Source: Pseudovibrio sp. Ad37
GTDB taxonomy: Bacteria > Pseudomonadota > Alphaproteobacteria > Rhizobiales > Stappiaceae
Direction: 5' to 3'
Length of the DNA: 64,000 nt
NCBI RefSeq assembly: GCF_001623075.1
Contig: NZ_LMCF01000096.1
Coordinates: 62,001-126,000 of the forward strand
Below are positions 16,504-26,458 of the stretch, in pieces; positions within the stretch are counted from its first letter, which is position 1, and each line of letters starts with the position of its first letter. Position numbers and translations under genes: made by a program. The notes under the pieces were generated by a model. That model was given only the letters and a program-made list of their open reading frames with translations, ran no database searches and had not been told where the DNA came from.

Positions 16504-19329
16504 TTAGTTGCGGCGAACGTAACAGTCGCCACCAGCAGATTTAAACTCACCGCAGAAGGTGTTTGCACTGGTCGGGCCATCAAACGGCACCTGAATGCGG
16601 TAGTAAATACCTTTGTCGCCAAGATCAGCACGCGTAATCACCGGTGTCACCAAAGCCATCAGGTTTGGATAGCGACTGTTGTAGCGACGGATCTGACCAC
16701 GTGCATCCTCAACAGTGCGCACAGAAGCCACCTGCACGATGTAAGTTCCACCTGGGATCTCACCCAAAACGCCTGCACCCGGTGTCGGAGTTGGAGCAAT
16801 CGCCTGCGGGTTTACAGCAGCTGTCTGCGTATTCTGGTTACCAGTCAGGTTCAGTGGCGCGTTGCTGGCACGAGACGTCGGCTGCGGCTGCAGCGGCGTC
16901 AGTGTGTTGGAGCCAACAGTACTACGGCCTGTATTGGCAGACGCCACAACAAACGGCTTGGACTGAGGCACAACACTCACACCCAGAAGCGTATTACGCG
17001 TCTCGGTCCGCGTTGCCACTGGAGCATTCGCAAACGCATCCTGCAAACTTGTCGCAGTTGGTACAGCTGCAGCCTGCTGGTTTGCACTCTGGGTTTCACC
17101 CGGAAGTGGATCCCACTGCCCAGACGTCGCCGCTGGTGTCGTGCTACCCGTATTCTGCGGATTGCTGTTGCGCACAGTGCTGCTTGTGACAACACGAGGC
17201 TGCGCAGACACATTGGCCTCTGCACCAGCCCGCTGAACGATGGTCCCGTCAGGACGAACAATAACAGTCCGCACCTTCTTCGTCGGGTTCACATCAAACA
17301 CGCTGGACTTGGCAGTATCCGTTTCGCTGGATGCTGGCGGCAAGGGTGTTACAGCTGCATCTTCGCGCTGAATCATCTTCTCGCCAGTAGCTGGCTGAGA
17401 GGCTTCTTGCGGAGAAAAGACTTTTGCAGTGTCGTTCTTAGGCTGCGCAGAAGGAGATGGGACCTCCTTCATTGGAGAGGCATCAGCGCGAATGACTGGT
17501 GGCGGAGTTGCGTCTCCGCCCGCTCCGCCAAAGTCGAACAGGAACAAGCCGGCACCGCCAACCACAACAATCGCAACAATGGATGCAGCAGCCATCAGGC
17601 CTTTACGCATGCCGCCACTGCGGCTCTCTTCTGCTTCAATCGGAACATCAACAGAAACGCGCGGCACAGCTTGCGGAAGAACGCCGCCATCAAGGCTCGG
17701 ATCTTCTTTGCGCATAGCCTGCGCCACAGCATCAAGATCATATCCGCCAGGAGGAGGAGATTGCTCTTCACCAGGCTTTTTCACTGCATTCATTGCCTCT
17801 TGATGAGCAGCTTCCGTCTGCGCCAGCTTTTCAGCAGCAGCAGGCCAGGACATTTCATCCAAAGACGTATCGTTGGCAACGCTTTCGTCCAGCTGCCAGG
17901 CATCATCACCTTCAACGGCAAATGGATCGATTTCCTGAGCAACCTGTTCAAAACCGGCACTCATGCGCTCAAATTCATTCAGCTCTGCAGCAACTTCAGG
18001 GCCAATTTCAACTTCAGGCTCTGGTTCTGGCTGCGGCTCTTGCGCAATTTCATCTGCAAAGATGTCATCAACGCTCGCTTCAATGTCCTGCGCAACATTT
18101 CGCACAGGCTGAGGCGCAACAGGTTCAGCAACAACGCTTGGCTGCGCTTCCTCGTCAAGACTGAACTCAGCCAACAAAGCTTCTTCAAGATGCTTGGCAG
18201 GAATAACCGTTTCCTGTGCAGACACTTCAGGAGCGCTGATGTGCTCACCTTCAAGCTCAGCACCGGTGTCCATCGCAAACGCCGTCATATCCGGTTCAAA
18301 TGAAACAGGGTCAGCAGCAGGTGCCACATCATCATGCGTGCCACGCAATTGAGGCGCGGCAGGAGCTTCTTCAATCGCAGGCGTTGGTGTCGGTGCAGGC
18401 TGAACAGGCTTGGCAGCAGCTGCTGCAGTTGCACGTTCTGCAGCACGCTCGGCGCGCCAGCTGTCATAATCGCTCTGGGAAAGCTCATCCAGAGCTCTTG
18501 GCGAAGCAGACGCCACATTTTGTACAGGCGCAGCAGGCTCGGCAACGCGCGGTGTTTCAACCGCACGTGGAGCATCCGCTGTGCGGCGTTCAAGACGCTC
18601 ACGCAAAGTCTGCTCAGGGCGCACATCCCGCGCGCCAACAGCATCCAGTGTCGGTGTCGCACGGCTCACGGACCGCTGAGGACGAGACGTCTGCTCACGC
18701 TCCACCTGAGACTGATTGAGAGAAGCAACGAGGCTCTCTTCAAGATCGCGCGAAAGAATATCATCCATTTCCGGCTCTGCAGTCACATCAGCGGCAGTCA
18801 CAGACTGGCGCACAGGTGCAGGCGCAGGAACTGGCTTTGCTTCAGGCACAGCCGCCGCTTTTGGAACCGGAGGAAGGTCACTGACATAGTCAACAGCCTC
18901 ACTTGGCGCACCAGCAGACAACGCAGCAGCGCTCAAATCCGCAAACGGATCAGCATGTGCAGGTGACGCGGAGGTTTTTGGAGATGCAAAAACAGCATCC
19001 AGAGCCGCAAATGAATCTTGAGTTGATGCAGGCTCATTCACTTCAGCTGCACCCACTGAATAATCATCGGCCAACGTGGCGTCCTGAGAGCCATGCTGAG
19101 GAGCATGATCGGCAGTTACACTGCGCTCATCAGTCTTTGGAAACAGCGGACGGTCAGAGACTTCGCTTTCTACGCGAGAACTAGGACGGTACTGAGCAGC
19201 GCTCTCCCCGACAATTCTGGCAAGTTCTACGAGCGGATCTTGATCGCCTGCCCACTGTTGCGGTTCATCGCCTGCCGTTTGCCTAGCAGAAACCTCACCC
19301 GGACCCGGATACTTGGAGCGATTGGTCAT
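16504..19329 (-). CDS. Large SPOR-domain membrane protein
   Basis: This 941-residue protein has an N-terminal DPLVELARIVGE motif, about 550 low-complexity residues rich in Ala, Glu, Pro and Asp, one membrane helix (LMAAASIVAIVVVGGAGLFLF), a second disordered stretch rich in Gln, Thr and Asn, and a C-terminal SPOR domain in the last 80 residues (GGTYIVQVASVRTVEDARG ... SAGGDCYVRR). SPOR domains bind peptidoglycan strands lacking stem peptides at the division septum. The gene sits between argS and nagZ, where rhizobia have a similar protein. ATG at 19329 is chosen because it precedes the conserved N-terminal motif; ribosome-site spacing is long. Confidence 0.88.
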   Translation of the reverse strand: MTNRSKYPGPGEVSARQTAGDEPQQWAGDQDPLVELARIVGESAAQYRPSSRVESEVSDRPLFPKTDERSVTADHAPQHGSQDATLADDYSVGAAEVNEPASTQDSFAALDAVFASPKTSASPAHADPFADLSAAALSAGAPSEAVDYVSDLPPVPKAAAVPEAKPVPAPAPVRQSVTAADVTAEPEMDDILSRDLEESLVASLNQSQVEREQTSRPQRSVSRATPTLDAVGARDVRPEQTLRERLERRTADAPRAVETPRVAEPAAPVQNVASASPRALDELSQSDYDSWRAERAAERATAAAAAKPVQPAPTPTPAIEEAPAAPQLRGTHDDVAPAADPVSFEPDMTAFAMDTGAELEGEHISAPEVSAQETVIPAKHLEEALLAEFSLDEEAQPSVVAEPVAPQPVRNVAQDIEASVDDIFADEIAQEPQPEPEPEVEIGPEVAAELNEFERMSAGFEQVAQEIDPFAVEGDDAWQLDESVANDTSLDEMSWPAAAEKLAQTEAAHQEAMNAVKKPGEEQSPPPGGYDLDAVAQAMRKEDPSLDGGVLPQAVPRVSVDVPIEAEESRSGGMRKGLMAAASIVAIVVVGGAGLFLFDFGGAGGDATPPPVIRADASPMKEVPSPSAQPKNDTAKVFSPQEASQPATGEKMIQREDAAVTPLPPASSETDTAKSSVFDVNPTKKVRTVIVRPDGTIVQRAGAEANVSAQPRVVTSSTVRNSNPQNTGSTTPAATSGQWDPLPGETQSANQQAAAVPTATSLQDAFANAPVATRTETRNTLLGVSVVPQSKPFVVASANTGRSTVGSNTLTPLQPQPTSRASNAPLNLTGNQNTQTAAVNPQAIAPTPTPGAGVLGEIPGGTYIVQVASVRTVEDARGQIRRYNSRYPNLMALVTPVITRADLGDKGIYYRIQVPFDGPTSANTFCGEFKSAGGDCYVRRN

Positions 19330-19409
19330 TGCAGCGGTGTTTTCCCTTAAATAAGAGGCTCGCAATCCCCACCGCGAACCTCCAGTACTCTATCAACTAT
19401 GCTCAGGCG

Positions 19410-21164
19410 CTAGCGCATTTCATTTGGTGCAGTGACACCCAAAACATTGAGGCCAGAAGCTATTACCTGTGAAACTGCGTAAACTAACGCGAGTCGAGCT
19501 TTGGTTAATTCTGGCGTTTTATCATTAATAAAGCGTAATTGCGGCTTTTCCTTGCCTCTGGACCAGTGTCCATGCAGGGCGCTTGCAAGCTCATACAGAT
19601 AGAACGCAATGCGGTGCGGCTCGTGATTTTCTGAGGCTCCGTCTACAATTCGAGGCCACTGAGCCATCTTCGCGACCAGTGCAAGTTCACCCTCATCTTC
19701 AAGTTGTGCAAAATCTGCAGACTGCAACTCTTCAGCTGTGTTGGAGAACCAATCCAGCTCTCCAGCAGCCTGACGCAGCACAGAATGACACCGAGCGTGA
19801 CCGTACTGAACATAAAACACTGGATTGTCTTTTGACTGCTCTTTCACCTTGTCAAAATCGAAATCCAGCTGCGCATCGTTCTTACGATAGAGCATCATAA
19901 AGCGTACCGCATCTACGCCCACTTCATCAACCACATCGCGAAGGGTGATGAAATTACCAGAGCGCTTGGACATTTTGAACTCAGCGCCGCCCTTAAAGAG
20001 CTTCACAAGCTGACACAGACGCACAATCACATCCACATCACCGCCAGAGATCGCATTGCCGATCGCTTCCAGACGCTTCACATAGCCGCCATGGTCCGCA
20101 CCAAGCACAAAGATGATTTCTTTGAACCCGCGCTCAATCTTGTCGCGCATGTAAGCAACGTCAGCGGCAAAGTAGGTGTAGCTACCATCAGACTTCACCA
20201 GCGCTCGGTCACTGTCATCACCGTAGTTGGAGGAGCGGAACAGGGTCTGCTCACGGTCTTCCCAGTCATCAGGCACTTCGCCTTTTGGTGGCGGCAAAGT
20301 GCCAGTGTAAACCAGATCGCGCTGACGCAGAGCATCCAGCGTCAGATCAATGGCATTCCCCTGACCGTGCATGGTCTTTTCTGAAAAGAACACGTCGTGC
20401 TTCACGTTCAAAGCACTCAGATCTTCACGGATCAGATCCATCATCTTGTCAACGGCATAGCCCTTGAGCAAAGCATGACGCTCGCCCTCGTCCATCTCCT
20501 TCAGGCGCTCACCATATTCCTCTGCCAGCGCCTTGCCGACGGGAACAAGGTATTCGCCCGGATAATAGCCCTCAGGGATCTGCCCAATGTCTTCACCCAG
20601 TGCTTCGCGGTAACGCAGAAAGGCGGACTTCGCCAGAGTATCAATCTGGGAGCCAGCGTCGTTGATCACGTATTCACGGGTCACATCATAACCGGCAAAC
20701 TGCAACAGGCTCGCCAGCGCATCACCCACAACAGCACCGCGTGTATGGCCCACATGCATCGGTCCGGTCGGGTTCGCGGATACATACTCCACATTCACCT
20801 TCAAACCGGCACCACGGCTGCCACTGCCAAACGCATTGCCCTTGGCAACAACATCTGCCAGCACGCGTTCCCAAATAACTTTGTTTACGCGGATGTTGAT
20901 GAAGCCAGGTCCGGCAATATCAACAGCATCAACTTCACTGTCGGCGCGCAGGCCTTCTGCAATCTTTTCGGCAAGATCACGCGGCTTCATCTTCAGCTGT
21001 TTAGCCAGCACCATGGCAGCGTTGGTCGCCAGATCGCCATGAGCAGCATCCCGAGGAGGTTCAACAGTCACTCGTCGCAGATCCAGCTCCGGCGCGTCAG
21101 CAGCAAGGTCGAGACCCTTGACTACACTGTTTACCCTTTCGGCGAAGTCTGCAAAGATGTTCAT
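19410..21164 (-). CDS. argS: Arginyl-tRNA synthetase
   Basis: This 584-residue class I synthetase has the N-terminal Add-1 domain, the HIGH-type motif [19 protein letters not shown], a KMSKRSGN segment and the C-terminal DALR anticodon-binding domain ([14 protein letters not shown]). It attaches arginine to tRNA-Arg. The start is taken as ATG at 21164, giving MNIFADF; an in-frame start nine codons upstream is less likely. It lies downstream of dgt and upstream of the SPOR gene. Confidence 0.96.
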   Translation of the reverse strand: MNIFADFAERVNSVVKGLDLAADAPELDLRRVTVEPPRDAAHGDLATNAAMVLAKQLKMKPRDLAEKIAEGLRADSEVDAVDIAGPGFINIRVNKVIWERVLADVVAKGNAFGSGSRGAGLKVNVEYVSANPTGPMHVGHTRGAVVGDALASLLQFAGYDVTREYVINDAGSQIDTLAKSAFLRYREALGEDIGQIPEGYYPGEYLVPVGKALAEEYGERLKEMDEGERHALLKGYAVDKMMDLIREDLSALNVKHDVFFSEKTMHGQGNAIDLTLDALRQRDLVYTGTLPPPKGEVPDDWEDREQTLFRSSNYGDDSDRALVKSDGSYTYFAADVAYMRDKIERGFKEIIFVLGADHGGYVKRLEAIGNAISGGDVDVIVRLCQLVKLFKGGAEFKMSKRSGNFITLRDVVDEVGVDAVRFMMLYRKNDAQLDFDFDKVKEQSKDNPVFYVQYGHARCHSVLRQAAGELDWFSNTAEELQSADFAQLEDEGELALVAKMAQWPRIVDGASENHEPHRIAFYLYELASALHGHWSRGKEKPQLRFINDKTPELTKARLALVYAVSQVIASGLNVLGVTAPNEMR

Positions 21165-21254
21165 TTTTAATAGCCTAGTTTGACAGCTCACAGGGTTTTG
21201 CGAAGCCGCAGCCCCACATAAACTCCATGAATTAATAGTGTTTGAATTGGCGCA

Positions 21255-22472
21255 TTACCCCAGTTCCGGGGTATCGTCAAATAATCGTCGGTGTTCGTCT
21301 ATGGCATAACGGTCCGTCATGCCTGCAATGAAGTCACAAACCCTGCGGGCCTTCACATCATCACCCTCGCCTTTCAATCCCGTACACCATGGTTCTGGCA
21401 TTCTTTCCGGTGCTTTAAAGTAGGCATGGAACAAATCCCGCACCACTTTGGCAACCTTCCTGCGAACCGCCAGAACACTTTCGTGCCGGTACAGATTAGC
21501 AAACAAAAATTCTTTCAACTCGCGCTCTTCTCGCGCCATTTCAGTTGAAAAGGCAATAACAGGACCATTTGCATCACGAATATCCCCGCATTTCTTGGGA
21601 GAAACCTGATTAATTCGCGAAATACTCTCCGCAATCACGTCCTCCACCATGCCTGTGATACATCTGCGTCCGATCTCATGAATACGCCGCGCATCTTCAA
21701 GACCGGGATATTTCCCGTCCACCTCGTCTAAAATACGCTTCAGATACGGCACCTCTTTCATGGCCTCAAAGCTAAGCAACCCGGCCCGCAATCCGTCATC
21801 CAGATCGTGCGCGTCGTAAGCGATATCATCTGCAATCGCTGCCACCTGCGCTTCTGCACTCGGCCACGACCACAGCAGCAAATCCTGATGCTTGGCATAT
21901 TCACTCACAGCAAACGGCAGATGCTTGCCTTCAAGCTTGCCACAAGGCGCACCGGATCGATCCGTCAGCGGCCCATTGTGCTTCACAAGCCCTTCCAGCG
22001 TTTCCCACGCCAGATTGAGGCCATCAAACTCCGCATACCGGCGCTCAAGATCCGTCACAATGCGCAGGGACTGGGCATTGTGGTCAAACCCGCCATAGTC
22101 CGCCATGCATTCATGCATCACGTCCTCGCCCTCATGCCCAAACGGGGTGTGTCCAAGATCATGCGCCAGCGCCAGACACTCGGCCAGATCCTCATCCAGC
22201 CGCAGCGCACGTGCAAGCGAACGCGCAATCTGGGAGACCTCAATTGTGTGCGTCAGGCGTGTGCGGAAGTGATCGCCCTCATGGTACACAAAGACCTGCG
22301 TCTTGTGCTTGAGGCGGCGGAAAGCAGCACTGTGAATAATACGATCTCGATCACGCTGAAACGGCGTGCGTGTCGGGCTTTCCGGTTCTGGAAAAAGTCG
22401 GCCACGGCTGACTTCCGGATCAACAGCATACTCTGCCCGTGGCTGAGCACCGTATCCTAACGTCTTGACCAT
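21255..22472 (-). CDS. dgt: Deoxyguanosinetriphosphate triphosphohydrolase-like protein
   Basis: This 405-residue HD-domain protein hydrolyses dNTPs to nucleoside and triphosphate. Metal ligands are visible in [20 protein letters not shown] and [17 protein letters not shown], with [17 protein letters not shown] further on. It belongs to the type 2 dGTPase group by its length. GGGATAAAGA precedes the ATG at 22472. It is divergent from erpA, a pairing common in alphaproteobacteria. Confidence 0.94.
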   Translation of the reverse strand: MVKTLGYGAQPRAEYAVDPEVSRGRLFPEPESPTRTPFQRDRDRIIHSAAFRRLKHKTQVFVYHEGDHFRTRLTHTIEVSQIARSLARALRLDEDLAECLALAHDLGHTPFGHEGEDVMHECMADYGGFDHNAQSLRIVTDLERRYAEFDGLNLAWETLEGLVKHNGPLTDRSGAPCGKLEGKHLPFAVSEYAKHQDLLLWSWPSAEAQVAAIADDIAYDAHDLDDGLRAGLLSFEAMKEVPYLKRILDEVDGKYPGLEDARRIHEIGRRCITGMVEDVIAESISRINQVSPKKCGDIRDANGPVIAFSTEMAREERELKEFLFANLYRHESVLAVRRKVAKVVRDLFHAYFKAPERMPEPWCTGLKGEGDDVKARRVCDFIAGMTDRYAIDEHRRLFDDTPELG

Positions 22473-22788
22473 TCTTTATCCCCCACCCCTTACAATCAGA
22501 AAATGCCCAGGTCATTCCCTGCGATTTTCGTATCACAGCAATGACATAACAGATGTAAAAGCCCTGTAAACAACCGCTTTCCTAAGCCAAATGTAATTTA
22601 GCAATAAAATACTATGGAAATTACCATGGAGACCACCTAAATTATAAGGCAAAGCGCATTCCCGAAAAGTGGCTACCGGTTTTCGGATAAGAATACGCAG
22701 ATAAATAATCTTTAAAGCTGTTTAAGCAGCCCAAACCAAAAGCAAACAGCTTTAAAGAAAGTACGCAAGCCGAAACAAGACTGAGCTT
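22473..22788. other. Divergent dgt/erpA intergenic region
   Basis: This 316-base region must hold the promoters of both genes. The dgt-proximal half is AT-rich with no clear elements; the erpA-proximal half is occupied by a palindromic repeat element described separately. No gene or RNA was recognised. Confidence 0.5.
22640..22760. repeat. Palindromic intergenic repeat upstream of erpA
   Basis: Two inverted repeats are adjacent here: CCGAAAA...TTTTCGG around 22661-22686, and a perfect 15-base inverted repeat (22709-22723 and 22744-22758, TCTTTAAAGCTGTTT and its complement) with a 20-base loop. The first part resembles dispersed palindromic elements seen in many rhizobial genomes, recalled from memory. 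Only one copy is present in this window. It lies directly in the presumed erpA 5' leader. Confidence 0.6.
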
Positions 22789-23130
22789 ATGACCCAGACC
22801 CCTGAAAATACCGTCGGCTTGACCGACAAGGCCGCAAAACGCGTCGCCCAGATACTGGAAACAGAAACCAATGGCAGCATGCTCCGCATTTCTGTCGAAG
22901 GTGGCGGCTGCTCCGGTTTTCAATACAAGTATGACATCGTAAAAGAACAGGAAGATGACGACCTCGTCCTCGCCAAATTCGGCGCAACGGTTCTCATCGA
23001 CAGCATCTCCCTGCAATACATGGCAGGCTCGCAAATTGATTTCGTAACAGATCTCATGGGCCAGTCCTTCCAGATCTCAAATCCTCAGGCCGCCGCCGGC
23101 TGTGGATGCGGCACAAGCTTCTCCATCTAA
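22789..23130 (+). CDS. erpA: Iron-sulfur cluster insertion protein ErpA
   Basis: This 113-residue A-type Fe-S carrier has the three conserved cysteines, Cys41 in GGGCSGFQYKY and Cys105/Cys107 in GCGCGTSFSI, that hold the cluster during transfer to target enzymes. The MAGSQIDFVTDLMGQSFQISNP segment is typical. It is divergent from dgt. The neighbouring repeat occupies its leader. The IscA paralogue is hard to exclude, but the context favours ErpA. Confidence 0.92.
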   Translation: MTQTPENTVGLTDKAAKRVAQILETETNGSMLRISVEGGGCSGFQYKYDIVKEQEDDDLVLAKFGATVLIDSISLQYMAGSQIDFVTDLMGQSFQISNPQAAAGCGCGTSFSI

Positions 23131-23341
23131 GATAAGCCAGTCGCACATCAGGGGAATAAGTTAAAAAGCGGGCGTGAATGCATCCCAAAGCAACCACGCC
23201 CTACCAGCCTCAAAGCCCCGCCCCATAAGAACGCAGTTTTCCCGCTTTCCGCGCAAACCAACGCACATTTCAACGCAAAACAGTTATCCTCGTTCCGCGT
23301 AGAACTTGTTCCCTTCCACGCAAACACCTCAGAGAAGCCTC

Positions 23342-23581
23342 ATGCTGTCCTTTCAAAATGCTCACAAATTGGTTGTTTATGCGCTCCTGAGTGTTGGCGT
23401 GCTGCAGATCGCAACATCAATCATAGCGAACTGGCATTTTGGCGTCTTTGCTTACACCGCTGATCAGTTTGTGACCCAGGCATCCGTCCTTGTGAGTTCA
23501 TTTGCAATCGGCGGGCAACTCATTGCGCTGGCCTTTATCCTTGAGTACCTCAAAAGGCTTTTGGATCAGAAAGCCAAGTAA
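23342..23581 (+). CDS. Small two-helix membrane protein, unknown
   Basis: The 79-residue product starts MLSFQNAHKLVVYALLSVG and has two predicted membrane helices (about residues 8-28 and 44-66) and a short basic tail. The ATG at 23342 has GAGAAG upstream; an in-frame TTG 12 codons earlier is less likely. It stands alone between erpA and xthA. No family was recognised. Confidence 0.55.
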   Translation: MLSFQNAHKLVVYALLSVGVLQIATSIIANWHFGVFAYTADQFVTQASVLVSSFAIGGQLIALAFILEYLKRLLDQKAK

Positions 23582-23772
23582 AGCAGCCTCAAGATTGCCC
23601 GACAGCGCCCGACAAGGCCTCATCCACACACACTTGCCCTGCCTGCCTTGCCCTCCTCAGACACCGTGCTAGAACAAATCAAGACACATATAGACCAAGC
23701 AGCCAGAGCCACTGCTGCAAATGCATTGATGCGCAGAGCTCTGACCTCACTGCTTTCTCGAAGGGAAACCCG

Positions 23773-24555
23773 ATGAAAATCGCAAGCTGGAACATTAATG
23801 GCGTCAAAGCGCGGTTAGAAACGGTTCTCAAATGGCTCGAAGAAGAACAGCCGGATGTCGCTTGTTTTCAGGAAATTAAATCGGTTGATGAGAATTTCCC
23901 ACGCGCTCCGTTTGAGGAGCTGGGATACAATCTGGAAACCCACGGCCAGAAAGGCTTCAACGGCGTCGCAATCCTCTCCAAACGCCCGTTTGAGGAGGTT
24001 AACCGCCGCCTGCCGGGTGAAGACGAAGACGAGCAAGCCCGTTATATCGAGGCCGTTATCGCCGGCGACAACGAACCAATCCGCGTGGGCTGCCTCTACC
24101 TGCCAAACGGCAATCCGGTAGAGACCGAGAAATTCCCCTATAAACTGCGCTGGATGGATCGCCTTCACAAGCATGCCGTTAAGCAGCTGGAAAAGGAAGA
24201 AGCCTTCCTGCTGGTTGGCGATTACAACGTCATTCCTGAGCCGGAAGACGCAAAGAAGCCAGAGGCTTGGGTTGGTGATGCTCTCTTCCGTCCGGAAAGC
24301 CGCCAGCGTTTCCGCGCCCTGCTCAACCTCGGCTTCACCGAAGCCGTCCGCGCAACCAATGGCACCGCCGGAACCTATACGTTCTGGGATTATCAGGCAG
24401 GCGCATGGCAACGCGACAACGGCATCCGCATCGACCACCTGCTGCTCTCACCGGAAGCCGCCCGCATCATGCAGGGCGTTGGCATCGACAAACACGTCCG
24501 CGGCTGGGAAAAACCATCAGACCACGTCCCGGTCTGGGTTGAACTCTCCGCTTAA
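23773..24555 (+). CDS. xthA: Exodeoxyribonuclease III
   Basis: This 260-residue metal-dependent nuclease/AP endonuclease acts in base-excision repair. Motifs are MKIASWNINGVKAR, CFQEIKSVDE, LLVGDYNVIPEPEDAKKPE, the IRIDHLLLSPEA near the C-terminus, and SDHVPVWVEL with the catalytic His. AAGGGA is well spaced before the ATG. Full length. Confidence 0.96.
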   Translation: MKIASWNINGVKARLETVLKWLEEEQPDVACFQEIKSVDENFPRAPFEELGYNLETHGQKGFNGVAILSKRPFEEVNRRLPGEDEDEQARYIEAVIAGDNEPIRVGCLYLPNGNPVETEKFPYKLRWMDRLHKHAVKQLEKEEAFLLVGDYNVIPEPEDAKKPEAWVGDALFRPESRQRFRALLNLGFTEAVRATNGTAGTYTFWDYQAGAWQRDNGIRIDHLLLSPEAARIMQGVGIDKHVRGWEKPSDHVPVWVELSA

Positions 24556-24668
24556 ATACCGCGCTCATTTTGAGCGTACCCTCCAAAAATTCTGGTGGCG
24601 ACCGCGCCACCAGCCCTCCTCAATTTTTCCATCCAAAACAAATAAACAGAAGTCTGGGAGGACATCTG

Positions 24669-25739
24669 ATGGCTTGGCAACCAGCTGAAAATCGCTATGA
24701 CACCATGAAGTACAACCGCTGCGGGAAGAGTGGCCTCAAGCTACCTGCCATCTCCCTCGGTCTCTGGCACAATTTCGGTGAAACCACCCCACATCAAACC
24801 AAACGCGAAATGTGCCGCACAGCGTTCGATCTGGGCATCACCCACTTCGACCTTGCCAACAACTACGGCCCACCTCCGGGAAGCGCTGAGACCGCATTTG
24901 GTGAGATCCTGCGCACCGACTTTGCCGGATACCGCGACGAGCTCGTCATCTCTTCCAAAGCAGGTTATGACATGTGGCCGGGACCTTATGGCGAATGGGG
25001 CAGCCGCAAATACCTCATGGCCAGCTGCGATCAGTCCCTGAAGCGTATGGGGCTGGACTACGTCGACATCTTTTATTCCCACCGCTTCGATCCGGACACA
25101 CCACTGGAAGAGACCATGATGGCCCTCGACCAGATCGTCCGTCAGGGCAAAGCGCTCTACGTGGGCATCTCCTCCTACAACTCCAAACGCACCAAGGAAG
25201 CAGCGAAGATCCTGAAGGAACTGGGCACCCCGTGTCTTATCCATCAGCCAAGCTATTCCATGCTCAACCGCTGGGTGGAAGAGGACGGACTGCTCGACAC
25301 GCTGGAAGAAGAAGGCATCGGCTCCATCGTCTTTTCCCCTCTGGCACAAGGCATGTTGACCAACAAATACCTGGGCGGCATTCCACAGGACAGCCGCGCG
25401 GGCAAACACGTCGGCTCCTTCCAGGAAAGCTTCCTCAACGAGACCACGCTGACCCACATTCGCTCGCTGAACGAGATCGCCGAGAACCGTGGGCAGACAC
25501 TGGCCCAGATGGCTCTGGCTTGGGTCTTGCGCAAAGGCCGCGTCACCTCAGCTCTGATCGGCGCAAGCCGCAAGGAGCAGGTGATCGACTGCGCAGCCAC
25601 CATCAACAATCTGGAGTTCACAGAGGAAGAACTGACCGCCATCGATCAGTACGCCACAGAAGCCAACATCAACCTCTGGGCCCAATCCTCCGAACGCGAA
25701 GGTCCATCCCGCCCCGCGAAGAAGAAACAAGACGCTTAA
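24669..25739 (+). CDS. Aldo/keto reductase, YghZ/MgrA-like
   Basis: This 356-residue NADPH-dependent TIM-barrel enzyme carries the catalytic set Asp/Tyr/Lys/His seen in FDLANNYGPPPGSAE, ISSKAGYDMWPGPYG and FYSHRFDPDTPLEE. These segments match the E. coli YghZ (L-glyceraldehyde 3-phosphate reductase) subgroup, which detoxifies aldehydes such as methylglyoxal. The ATG at 24669 has GGGAGGA upstream; the frame is open further upstream but without a ribosome site. The subgroup is likely; the natural substrate is uncertain. Confidence 0.9.
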   Translation: MAWQPAENRYDTMKYNRCGKSGLKLPAISLGLWHNFGETTPHQTKREMCRTAFDLGITHFDLANNYGPPPGSAETAFGEILRTDFAGYRDELVISSKAGYDMWPGPYGEWGSRKYLMASCDQSLKRMGLDYVDIFYSHRFDPDTPLEETMMALDQIVRQGKALYVGISSYNSKRTKEAAKILKELGTPCLIHQPSYSMLNRWVEEDGLLDTLEEEGIGSIVFSPLAQGMLTNKYLGGIPQDSRAGKHVGSFQESFLNETTLTHIRSLNEIAENRGQTLAQMALAWVLRKGRVTSALIGASRKEQVIDCAATINNLEFTEEELTAIDQYATEANINLWAQSSEREGPSRPAKKKQDA

Positions 25740-25745
25740 CGACAA

Positions 25746-25777
25746 AAGGAGTGCGAACATTAAGCTCGCACTCCTGC
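25746..25777 (-). terminator. Terminator of the carboxymuconolactone-decarboxylase-like gene
   Basis: The inverted repeat AGGAGTGCGA/TCGCACTCCT lies between convergent genes. On the minus strand it is followed by TTTTG, which fits a terminator for the minus-strand gene. Confidence 0.7.
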
Positions 25778-25799
25778 TTCTAAAGATAAGAAAGTCTCT

Positions 25800-26174
25800 T
25801 TAAGAGCGCGGATCCAGCCCTTTCTCTTCAAAATACGCGATTGCTGTGTTCAGGCCATTCAGGGCGGCGGGCACGCCTGCATAAACCGCCATTTGCCAGA
25901 TGATCTCAAGAATCTCGGAGGCGCGCGCACCTGAGTTCAGCGTGTGCTCGATATTCATGACCAATTGCGGCCCTGTATGACCGCCCATCGCTGTCAAAGC
26001 CGCAATGCTGCACAACTGCCGGGTCTTCAGGTCAACACCTTCCCGGCCATAATGCTTGTCGTAGGCCCAATCCACGACACTCTCAGACATACCGGGCACC
26101 GCAGCATCATATTTATCAGCAAGCTTCTTCTTTAGTTCGGGATTTAAAATACTCAGGACTTTCTCCGCATTCAT
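25800..26174 (-). CDS. Carboxymuconolactone decarboxylase family protein
   Basis: This 124-residue protein has the alpha-helical CMD fold with KTRQLCSIAALTAMGGHTGPQLVMNIEHTLNSGA and EILEIIWQMAVYAGVPAALNGLN. The CxxC redox pair of the AhpD branch is absent, so it is closer to the decarboxylase-like branch. No aromatic-degradation genes lie nearby, so the substrate cannot be predicted. It is convergent with the aldo/keto reductase gene. Confidence 0.88.
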   Translation of the reverse strand: MNAEKVLSILNPELKKKLADKYDAAVPGMSESVVDWAYDKHYGREGVDLKTRQLCSIAALTAMGGHTGPQLVMNIEHTLNSGARASEILEIIWQMAVYAGVPAALNGLNTAIAYFEEKGLDPRS

Positions 26175-26458
26175 AAGCCAGTCTCCTCAAGCCATAAACA
26201 ACCGCCGATCAGGCTTGCCTAACTGCCTCCTCTTGAAAATCGGTGTGTTAATCACCGAGAAGTTGAGGTGATTGCGGCAAACACTCAACCCGCTCGCCCA
26301 TCAGAGCAGCACGTCTTGTAAGTTCATAAGATCCCTTAAGAGACTGAAATAGCGAGAAAATGTAGCTCTCTTGTAAAACCGGAGCACACGACTGTTTATT
26401 CCTTCTCAGATCTGCTAGGCATTTTTACGAGGAACAATCTGGATTGCGGAGCCACTCA

